From contig NZ_JABAFC010000001.1 in assembly GCF_012843435.1 (NCBI RefSeq), positions 62,001-126,000 on the forward strand: a stretch of 64,000 bases of DNA. Direction: 5' to 3'. Positions 58,310-64,000 of this stretch are shown here, one piece after another. The translations under genes were made by a program, and so were the position numbers. The DNA comes from Psychrobacillus sp. BL-248-WT-3 (GTDB lineage Bacteria; Bacillota; Bacilli; Bacillales_A; Planococcaceae). Below the pieces are notes generated by a model. That model was not told the origin of the DNA and made no database searches. It worked only from the letters and a program-made list of their open reading frames with translations. Numbering within the stretch: position 1 is the first letter of the stretch; every line of letters begins with the position of its first letter.

Positions 58310-58332
58310 CTAGATGTATTTATTCTCGCCGT

Positions 58333-58800
58333 TTAGTTAGTGATCAACTCTGTAATTTGTTTGATAGTCATGGAAGAGTTAACTTCATAATTCCCTATTT
58401 GGATTCGTCCTGCCAAATTTTGATCTACTATATAATCGTGTAAATCCATTTGGTTTTGAATGATTCCAGCTTCCTCTAATAAAGAACTAATGTCAGAGGA
58501 TGTCATGCCTGAAGTGATGGATAAAGTAAAGCCTTGAACAGGCGGAGATGATGCTTGTTGTTTGTTTTCTTCTTTATGTGGTTCACTTGGTTGCTCTTTT
58601 TGTGCATTTTCCAAGTTTAGTTGGAGTTGAGCAAGCTGCTCTTTGACACTCGATAACTCTTTTTGAGATTGCTCATATGCTTGGTTCGTAACAACACCAG
58701 TCGAAGTTATATCTTCTTGGAAAAACCTTTGATCTATTTGAATCATGGTGCCGGCAAGGAATAAGCCAATGCCTAAGAAAAGAATAGATGTTTTTTTCAT
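58333..58800 (-). CDS. Membrane-anchored protein with MltG/YceG-like domain (YqzC position)
   Basis: 155 residues. N-terminal transmembrane helix (about residues 5-23), a coiled coil rich in Gln, Glu and Leu (about 42-72), a Glu/Lys/Ser linker and a C-terminal domain, FTLSITSGMTSSDISSLLEE ... GRIQIGNYEVNSSMTIKQIT, that resembles the small domain at the start of endolytic transglycosylase MltG. The catalytic MltG domain itself is absent, so enzyme activity is not expected. Overlaps the next - strand gene by 4 bases. Position corresponds to B. subtilis yqzC. Confidence 0.7.
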   Translation of the reverse strand: MKKTSILFLGIGLFLAGTMIQIDQRFFQEDITSTGVVTNQAYEQSQKELSSVKEQLAQLQLNLENAQKEQPSEPHKEENKQQASSPPVQGFTLSITSGMTSSDISSLLEEAGIIQNQMDLHDYIVDQNLAGRIQIGNYEVNSSMTIKQITELITN

Positions 58801-59153
58801 CCCTGAGAACCGCCTATTACTGATTTAACTTCCTCTACAGAAAGAGAGGAGCGAGTGCTAATTTCCTTTAAGGAGTATCCTTGCTTATGTAATTCCAGTA
58901 CTTGATTTCTTATTATTTCATGTACAATTGGTTTTACCACGGTTTGACTTTTTTTAGGGGTAGCATGGATAGGTTCAATCAATAATTCTTCTTCAATAAC
59001 CTTCATTCGCCGTTTAAGAGCACTTGTTTCCTGGTAGACAGTAAAAGAAAGATCCTCTACTTCTGCTTCCACTTTTTTAGAAGTGTCCTTAACAAAGAAA
59101 GAAATTGCGATTAAAAGTACCCCGAGAGCCATAATTATAAATGATAAGTCCAC
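58797..59153 (-). CDS. Membrane-anchored protein with C-terminal HTH-like motif (YqzD position)
   Basis: 118 residues. N-terminal membrane helix (SFIIMALGVLLIAISFFV), a coiled-coil stretch to about residue 60, and a C-terminal helix-turn-helix-like segment, VLELHKQGYSLKEISTRSSL followed by SVEEVKSVIGG. The HTH is of the LuxR/Hin type seen in several small Bacillales membrane proteins; whether it binds DNA is unknown. It is translationally coupled (4-base overlap) to the MltG-like-domain gene, as with B. subtilis yqzD-yqzC. Confidence 0.7.
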   Translation of the reverse strand: MDLSFIIMALGVLLIAISFFVKDTSKKVEAEVEDLSFTVYQETSALKRRMKVIEEELLIEPIHATPKKSQTVVKPIVHEIIRNQVLELHKQGYSLKEISTRSSLSVEEVKSVIGGSQG

Positions 59154-59255
59154 TTTTTTTCACCTCAAAATTTAAATATCTTCTATCTATACTACCATAA
59201 TGGAAAAAACTTTAAACAAAATCTTCTATAATATTGTAGATTTTCTTCAATTGTG

Positions 59256-59264
59256 TGCTATAAT
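59256..59264 (+). promoter_or_regulatory. Extended -10 promoter of rpmG
   Basis: TGCTATAAT: a TGN extension plus perfect -10. A TTGTAG at 59234-59239 is 19 bp away. Start would be near 59271, 60 bases before the ATG. Confidence 0.55.
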
Positions 59265-59330
59265 TGGTTAGTCGTATAAATCATGCTCAAGTTTTATATT
59301 TAATCCTGGCAAAGAGTGGGAGGGACAACC

Positions 59331-59480
59331 ATGCGCGTTAATATTACATTAGCTTGTACAGATTGCGGAGAGCGCAACTATATTTCTAAGAAAAACAAGC
59401 GTAACAATCCAGAACGTCTTGAACTTAAAAAATATTGCTCTCGTGAAAAGAAAATGACTCTTCATAGAGAAACTAAATAA
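59331..59480 (+). CDS. rpmG: 50S ribosomal protein bL33
   Basis: 49-residue basic ribosomal protein, below usual ORF length cut-offs. [36 protein letters not shown] and the terminal TLHRETK match bL33. CTDC gives one Cys pair; a single Cys follows in KKYC, as in B. subtilis RpmGA. AGTGGGAGGG lies upstream of the ATG. Monocistronic with its own promoter and terminator; the same position as rpmGA in B. subtilis. Confidence 0.95.
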   Translation: MRVNITLACTDCGERNYISKKNKRNNPERLELKKYCSREKKMTLHRETK

Positions 59481-59486
59481 TAACCT

Positions 59487-59518
59487 AAACCAAAACCTTT
59501 AATGGTTTTGGTTTTTTT
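59487..59518 (+). terminator. rpmG terminator
   Basis: AAACCAAAACC (59487-59497) and GGTTTTGGTTT (59504-59514) form a perfect 11-bp stem followed by T residues. Confidence 0.85.
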
Positions 59519-59549
59519 CTTTAGCTAATCTAATATTGGGGGTAAAAAT

Positions 59550-60140
59550 ATGTCCAAACAATTAATAAGAAAAAAAATGCAGGAGAATTTATCTAGATTA
59601 GATTATGATTCATACATATTATATTCCGAGCAAATAAAAATAAATTTTTTACAAGAAATTTCTACCTTAAATTTTCAAACGATTGGCCTTACGATATCTT
59701 CTTTTCCAGAGGTAGATACGGAGGGACTCATTAAGGAACTTTGGAGTATGGGGAAGACAGTAGTTGTACCAAAATGTTCTCCCAAAAGTCGAGCGATGAC
59801 TTTTTATCACATAGAAAGCTACGATCAGCTTGAAACGGTCTACATGAATCTAAGGGAGCCAAATCCAAATATTACGAGGGCTATTAGTTCGGATGCAATT
59901 GAGTTGTTAATTGTCCCTGGTATTGTGTATAATAAGTCAGGTTATCGGATCGGGTACGGTGGTGGATATTATGATCGATTCTTATCTACTTACCTTGGCG
60001 TAACAATGTCCTTGGCTTTTGATATGCAGGTTAATAATGAAGTAGTACGTGAACAGTTCGATCTACCGGTTGACCGCATAATAACTGAGAGTGCAACCAT
60101 ACCATGTTATGAATATCGAAAAAAGGATGATTGTAATTGA
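59550..60140 (+). CDS. yqgN: 5-formyltetrahydrofolate cyclo-ligase (YqgN)
   Basis: 196-residue MTHFS enzyme, which converts 5-formyl-THF to 5,10-methenyl-THF with ATP in folate one-carbon metabolism. A basic N-terminal ATP-binding part (SKQLIRKKMQENLSRL), VVVPKC, LLIVPGIVYNKSGYRIGYGG and the GGYYDRFL loop are typical. GGGGGTAAA precedes the ATG. It overlaps yqgQ by 4 bases; the rhomboid gene yqgP found between them in B. subtilis is absent here. Confidence 0.93.
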   Translation: MSKQLIRKKMQENLSRLDYDSYILYSEQIKINFLQEISTLNFQTIGLTISSFPEVDTEGLIKELWSMGKTVVVPKCSPKSRAMTFYHIESYDQLETVYMNLREPNPNITRAISSDAIELLIVPGIVYNKSGYRIGYGGGYYDRFLSTYLGVTMSLAFDMQVNNEVVREQFDLPVDRIITESATIPCYEYRKKDDCN

Positions 60141-60337
60141 AGTCTGTATATGATGTGATGCAGCTATTAAAACGTTTTGGAATTTATGTATATACGAAGG
60201 ATCGAGTAGCAGATCTTGAAATAATGGAAGAGGAAATAAAAGAATTATATACTTTGCAGATGATCCAGCCTCAGGATTTTCAACAGGCTGTATTATTACT
60301 TAGACAAGAAAAAAGTAGAATCATTAAAACTTTATGA
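60137..60337 (+). CDS. yqgQ: YqgQ family protein (DUF910)
   Basis: 66 residues from TTG 60137. YDVMQLLKRFGIYVYTKDR, ADLEIMEEEIKELYTL and DFQQAVLLLRQEK match the small helical YqgQ family, thought to bind nucleic acid but without a proven role. The start overlaps the yqgN stop (coupled translation), with AAGGA about 10 bases upstream. In B. subtilis glcK follows; here it does not. Confidence 0.9.
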   Translation: MKSVYDVMQLLKRFGIYVYTKDRVADLEIMEEEIKELYTLQMIQPQDFQQAVLLLRQEKSRIIKTL

Positions 60338-60388
60338 CTAGTAAATAATAAGCTGGCATAAGACTAAAAAGCTATATTACGAAAGAAA

Positions 60389-60414
60389 TGAAACTTTTCG
60401 GGTTTGAGAACGTC
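60389..60414 (+). promoter_or_regulatory. ECF-sigma promoter (SigM/SigX/SigW type) upstream of the LtaS-like gene
   Basis: TGAAAC (60389-60394), a 16-bp spacer beginning TTTT, then CGTC (60411-60414). This is the exact -35/-10 arrangement of B. subtilis extracytoplasmic-function promoters; the CGTC form is favoured by SigM and SigX. The start would be near 60420, about 135 bases before the TTG start of the next gene. Confidence 0.7.
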
Positions 60415-60555
60415 TAATAAAGGGTATATAAAAAAGGGATTGTAAAATTTTATATGAATATCCCAATTCATTGATATTGATTTATTGTCAATAAAGGATT
60501 AATATATACACTGTTACTTTACTCGCATAAGGAGTAAATAAGGAGGATGTAGGCA

Positions 60556-62457
60556 TTGAAAAATAACTGGCCCAAACATTCTATTCTTGTAATTGCAATT
60601 GTGGCAACTTGGATAAAAACGTATATTGTGTACCACACGAGCTTTGATATGAAAATCGAGAATATGATGCAACAATTTATTTTATTTATTAACCCATTGA
60701 GCTTTTTGCTCCTGATCTATGGAATTTCTTTATTTTATAAAACCAATAAGGCTCGAAATAGACATATAGTAATTACTAGTGTGATACTTTCCATAGTGCT
60801 TTATGCAAATGCTGTATTTTATCGCTTTTTCACGGATTTCATAACCATTCCAGTCTTGTTTCAAACAAGTAATTTTGGAGATTTAGGTTCTTCTGCAGCA
60901 GCAAGTATCTTCCTTACTGATATTTTCTATTTCACCGATATTGCGATTATTTTAATCGCGATGAAATGGTTAAAAACTAGAGAAAAAGGTACGAGTATTA
61001 AACCAGCAACAAGAAGAGCATATTTTGTGCTTTCTGCTGCTATATTATTTTTAAATTTAGGACTTTCTGAAATTGAGAGACCTCAGCTTCTAACAAGAAG
61101 TTTTGACAGAGAGATGCTTGTTAAAAATCTTGGCTCATACAATTACCATTTATACGACATTTATATTCAATCCAAGTCCCATGCTCAACGTGCACTTGCA
61201 GATGGAAGTGAGTTAGTCGAAGTAAATAACTATGTACGCTCAAATCAAGCAGATCCGAATGAGGAAATGTTTGGCTTAGCTAAAGACAGAAACCTAATTG
61301 TTGTTTCTATGGAATCTTTACAGTCGTTTGTTTTAAATAACGAAATGAACGGGCATGAAGTAACACCATTCTTAAACAGTCTAACGAACGATAAAGATAC
61401 ATTTTATTTTTCAAATTTCTATCATCAAACAGGATTAGGGAAAACATCTGATTCAGAGTTTCTTATAGAAAATTCTCTTTATCCTTTAGGTGGCGGTGCG
61501 GTATTCTTTACACACGGAGAAAACACATACCACTCAATGGCAGAACGTTTAAATGAGGAAGGTTACTTTACGAACGTCATGCACTCTAACAAGAAAAGCT
61601 TTTGGAACCGAGATATGATGTACCAGTCGCTTAATATTCAAAAGTTTTATGATGTAATGAGTTATGATGTAAATGATGAAAACTCAGTAAACTGGGGACT
61701 AAAGGATATTCCATTCCTAGAGCAATCTGTAGATTTAATGACAGAAATGCCTGAGCCTTTTTATTCACGTTTAATCACGTTGACGAATCACCATCCATTT
61801 ACATTGGATGAAGAAGATATGTTAATACCTGAATATGATTCTAATTCTGGAACATTAAATAGATACTTCCAATCCGTTCGTTACATGGATGAATCATTAA
61901 AAGTATTCTTTGATGAATTAAAAGAAAAAGGATTATATGATAATTCTATTATTGTGATGTATGGAGACCATTATGGTATTTCTGAAAATCATAATGCTGC
62001 AATGTCTAAGTATTTAGGAAAAGAAATCACGCCTTATGAGTCTGCTAAGTTACAAAGCGTTCCTATGTTCGTTCATATACCAAATAGTGATGCTGGGAAA
62101 GAAATTACGGATATTTCCGGTCAAATTGACTTACGTCCAACAATTTTACACTTATTAGGTTTAGAAACGAATAAGGATATGCAATTAGGTGCAGATATTT
62201 TCTCTGAGGATCACGAGGAATTTGTTATTTTCCGTAATGGTGGTTTTGTTACAGAAGATTATTTATACACTGCAAACACATGTTATGAGAATGGAACAGG
62301 TCTAGAGGTCGAGATGGAAAACTGTCAACCATATGTTGATCGAGCAACACAGGCACTAGGCTATTCCGATAAAATTATCAATGGAGATTTGCTACGATTC
62401 TATGATTTAAAGACAGGTAATCTTTTAATTGATGAAACGAAGGATTCAACTGAATAA
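60556..62457 (+). CDS. yqgS: Lipoteichoic acid synthase-type sulfatase-fold enzyme (YqgS/LtaS family)
   Basis: 633 residues: five N-terminal transmembrane helices (about residues 9-170) followed by an extracellular alkaline phosphatase/sulfatase-fold domain. Metal and catalytic residues are in VVSMESLQSF (Glu), GKTSDSEF (catalytic Thr) and VMYGDHYG (Asp, His). It uses phosphatidylglycerol to build or prime the glycerol-phosphate chain of lipoteichoic acid. Paralogues LtaS, YfnI, YqgS and the primase YvgJ differ in role; position points to YqgS. Start TTG 60556 follows AGGAGG by 9 bases. The ECF promoter upstream suggests envelope-stress control. Confidence 0.9.
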   Translation: MKNNWPKHSILVIAIVATWIKTYIVYHTSFDMKIENMMQQFILFINPLSFLLLIYGISLFYKTNKARNRHIVITSVILSIVLYANAVFYRFFTDFITIPVLFQTSNFGDLGSSAAASIFLTDIFYFTDIAIILIAMKWLKTREKGTSIKPATRRAYFVLSAAILFLNLGLSEIERPQLLTRSFDREMLVKNLGSYNYHLYDIYIQSKSHAQRALADGSELVEVNNYVRSNQADPNEEMFGLAKDRNLIVVSMESLQSFVLNNEMNGHEVTPFLNSLTNDKDTFYFSNFYHQTGLGKTSDSEFLIENSLYPLGGGAVFFTHGENTYHSMAERLNEEGYFTNVMHSNKKSFWNRDMMYQSLNIQKFYDVMSYDVNDENSVNWGLKDIPFLEQSVDLMTEMPEPFYSRLITLTNHHPFTLDEEDMLIPEYDSNSGTLNRYFQSVRYMDESLKVFFDELKEKGLYDNSIIVMYGDHYGISENHNAAMSKYLGKEITPYESAKLQSVPMFVHIPNSDAGKEITDISGQIDLRPTILHLLGLETNKDMQLGADIFSEDHEEFVIFRNGGFVTEDYLYTANTCYENGTGLEVEMENCQPYVDRATQALGYSDKIINGDLLRFYDLKTGNLLIDETKDSTE

Positions 62458-62779
62458 TTTCTTAAAAGCACAGACTAAAAAGTCTGTGCTTTTTTAGCTG
62501 ATAAATAAACTTCGTAAAAATTACTGGCGTCTTTTAGTTAAATCTTAAGCAGTTAGAAAAGTCTTGATTTTATTATGTCCTTTTCAAAATTTAAAGCTAA
62601 AAATTATCTAGATAATGTAAAGTGGTGTGACTTTTTATGTTATCCTATAAAATAACGAGTATTATTTTATTGAATTAGCTCATTAGAAAAAGTTAGAGAA
62701 TAAAATATAAGATGTTTACTTTTTTTTGAAACAAAATGTAGTTTGAATCGTCTAATGTGTATAGGATGAAGGGGGGAGA
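62458..62779. other. Intergenic region after the LtaS-like gene
   Basis: About 320 AT-rich bases. It holds the terminator at 62464-62495. No clear promoter, RNA or gene was recognised in the remainder. Confidence 0.6.
62464..62495 (+). terminator. Terminator of the LtaS-like gene
   Basis: AAAAGCACAGACT (62464-62476) and AGTCTGTGCTTTT (62481-62493) form a perfect 13-bp stem with a 4-base loop and T-tail. Confidence 0.88.
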
Positions 62780-63883
62780 ATGTTGAAAAAAGCTTTATTA
62801 TTTATATTTTGTATAATGTTTTTACAGGCCTGCACAGAAACAGAGAAGTCACCAGAAGTTCCCCCTGACGATATCTCCGAGCAGCCCACATCTGCAAATG
62901 AAAATGATATCACAAATAATATCCCATCTATTCATTTAGAACGTAACAAATTTCATAGTGTTATTGGTTGGTTATCTGATGATGAAATCTTACTTATATT
63001 GGTCGACAAAGGAGAGTGGATTTTAAAATCTTACTCGGTCACTAAAGAAGAATGGAAAGAGATTTATAGAACTAATACACCAGTGATTCAAGGAATGATT
63101 CATCCGAGCAAAGAAATGATAGTTTTACATACTTCTAACAATTCCTCCTCAGCTGAAGTGCAATTAATACATATGAACGGTGTAGTGGAGCAAAGCTTGT
63201 ATTTTGAATCTGCTGAACTGTACATGGATTGGCATCCAACAGATCCAAATTTAATTGCTTTCACTGCTTTTTATGAAGATTGGAGTTATAACAGCGTAGT
63301 TTACAATGGACATACGCAAGAAATGGAAGCGATTGATGTAGAGAATCCATTTGTAAAGTGGTTGGACAGCGAGAATTTAATGGTATTCGATTGGAGTGAA
63401 ACTAGTTTAGATGGAAGTAATCTAAAACAGTATTCTATAGCTGATCATTCCATTAAGGCTACGGAGTGGAGTAATATTATAGATGTACAAAACTTAGGGG
63501 ATTCTCTAGTCTATATTCAAATAGATGAAGAAAACATGCAATTTAAGTATCACTTAGTGAACAAAAGTAGTGGAAAGAGCTTTGACTGGGTATCTCCAGC
63601 CGTAAGTAATTACTCCGAGTGGGTTATACCTACCATATCCATAATCTCTCCAAATAGCTTTATTGCCTTCCAAGCGAAAGAAAAGGGAAATAAGGATGAA
63701 ACAAACGAAAAAAGTACAATAGGTATGTACTCCATAGAAGGGGAAAAACAATATGGGGAAATAATAGAACGACCTATTGACTGCTCGCCAAACGGTATGA
63801 TTTGTCTTGGTGGATATGAGAAAGAGCAATGGATTAACTTAAATACCTTAAAAGAAGGTAAATGGTTAAATATATTGGAATAG
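62780..63883 (+). CDS. YqgU-like lipoprotein (predicted beta-propeller)
   Basis: 367 residues. A lipoprotein signal (KKALLFIFCIMFLQAC, lipobox LQAC, Cys near residue 18) is followed by an acidic/Ser/Asn linker and repeated short beta-strand motifs: GWLSDDEILLILVDKGEW, DWHPTDPNLIAFTAFYEDW, WLDSENLMVFDW and SPNGMICLGGYE. These fit the six-bladed propeller described for B. subtilis YqgU, and the position after yqgS agrees. Function unknown; bound to the outer membrane face. ATG 62780 or TTG 62783 may start, after AAGGGGGGAG. A bidirectional terminator follows. Confidence 0.75.
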   Translation: MLKKALLFIFCIMFLQACTETEKSPEVPPDDISEQPTSANENDITNNIPSIHLERNKFHSVIGWLSDDEILLILVDKGEWILKSYSVTKEEWKEIYRTNTPVIQGMIHPSKEMIVLHTSNNSSSAEVQLIHMNGVVEQSLYFESAELYMDWHPTDPNLIAFTAFYEDWSYNSVVYNGHTQEMEAIDVENPFVKWLDSENLMVFDWSETSLDGSNLKQYSIADHSIKATEWSNIIDVQNLGDSLVYIQIDEENMQFKYHLVNKSSGKSFDWVSPAVSNYSEWVIPTISIISPNSFIAFQAKEKGNKDETNEKSTIGMYSIEGEKQYGEIIERPIDCSPNGMICLGGYEKEQWINLNTLKEGKWLNILE

Positions 63884-63917
63884 AAAAAGCTGCTATACAT
63901 TTGTATAGCAGCTTTTT
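63884..63917. terminator. Bidirectional terminator between the YqgU-like gene and the DUF2759 gene
   Basis: AAAAAGCTGCTATAC (63884-63898) and GTATAGCAGCTTTTT (63903-63917) form a perfect 15-bp stem with loop ATTT; both flanks are A/T runs, suiting two convergent genes. Confidence 0.88.
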
Positions 63918-63926
63918 CTGTATGTT

Positions 63927-64000
63927 TTAGTGTAAGCTTGGTGGAAAGCCTTGGTTGATTACTGTCATAACTGTAAAGAAACCAAAAACTGCAAATGTAC
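63927..64000 (-). CDS. DUF2759 protein, C-terminal end (5' part outside window)
   Basis: Read on the - strand, the frame open to the window edge ends TFAVFGFFTVMTVINQGFPP-SLH-stop (stop at 63929-63927). The FGFFTVMTVIN stretch with a short GFPP tail matches the end of DUF2759 proteins such as B. subtilis YqgW, a small membrane protein encoded near yqgU. Only 24 codons are visible, so the call rests on a short motif and on position. Confidence 0.6.
   Translation of the reverse strand, partial: TFAVFGFFTVMTVINQGFPPSLH

Overview
The window is a continuous piece of a low-GC Gram-positive chromosome, almost certainly a spore-forming member of the Bacillales and most likely of the Planococcaceae (Psychrobacillus/Sporosarcina/Lysinibacillus-like); the genus cannot be fixed by eye. 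Evidence: the gene order follows the Bacillus subtilis spoIIP-lepA-hemW-hrcA ... yqfC/yqfD ... dnaG-sigA ... pst ... yqgS/yqgU region nearly gene for gene. It also carries a CIRCE operator, a glycine T-box, a SigW-type promoter, a Zur box, tandem Pho boxes and sporulation genes (spoIIP tail, yqfC, yqfD). Most genes read on the + strand.

Layout. 1-2225: end of spoIIP, then lepA. 2226-3529: decayed DNA with an IS1182-type transposase remnant and a GC-rich dispersed repeat. 3530-13242: a small DUF3889 protein on the - strand, then hemW and the CIRCE-controlled heat-shock cluster hrcA-grpE-dnaK-dnaJ followed by prmA-rsmE-mtaB. 13348-15693: deoC, rpsU and an APH-family kinase-like gene behind a leader. 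16088-18909: SigW-type envelope-stress operon nfeD-floA-yqfB. 18951-26633: yqfC-yqfD-phoH, then pgpH-ybeY-dgkA-cdd-era-recO. 26739-28401: T-box-controlled glyS on the - strand. 28464-33136: ccpN-ppsR, then dnaG-rpoD behind a SigH-like promoter. 33312-35816: a membrane protein, an acyl-CoA dehydrogenase and cytochrome c550. 35900-41881: trmK-yqfO, ispH and vrrA on the - strand, cshB-nfo. 41909-47588: yqfT, the zinc operon znuC-znuB-zur, an NAD(P)-binding protein, yqfW, ispG and yqfZ. 47636-53505: DUF1189 protein, Na/Pi transporter, DUF456 protein, sodA and a class B penicillin-binding protein. 53861-58223: pstS-pstC-pstA-pstB-phoU behind Pho boxes. 58333-64000: two - strand proteins, rpmG, yqgN, yqgQ, an LtaS-type gene with an ECF-sigma promoter, a YqgU-like lipoprotein and the tail of a DUF2759 protein.

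How it fits together. Most of the content is conserved housekeeping: protein folding, translation factors and RNA modification, replication and transcription initiation, isoprenoid synthesis (ispH, ispG), phosphate and zinc uptake, and envelope synthesis. No obviously new multi-gene system such as a defence island, CRISPR array, prophage or biosynthetic cluster was found. The points most worth a second look are regulatory or structural: a perfect dyad centred on the predicted lepA start site, a hairpin at the very 5' end of the rpsU transcript, an ECF promoter for the LtaS-type gene, an uncharacterised dyad between divergent genes at 48.2 kb, a short leader ORF before the kinase-like gene, a yqfC start buried in a terminator, and two copies of a GC-rich dispersed repeat. 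Start codons were reassigned wherever a better Shine-Dalgarno spacing or family N-terminus supported it.
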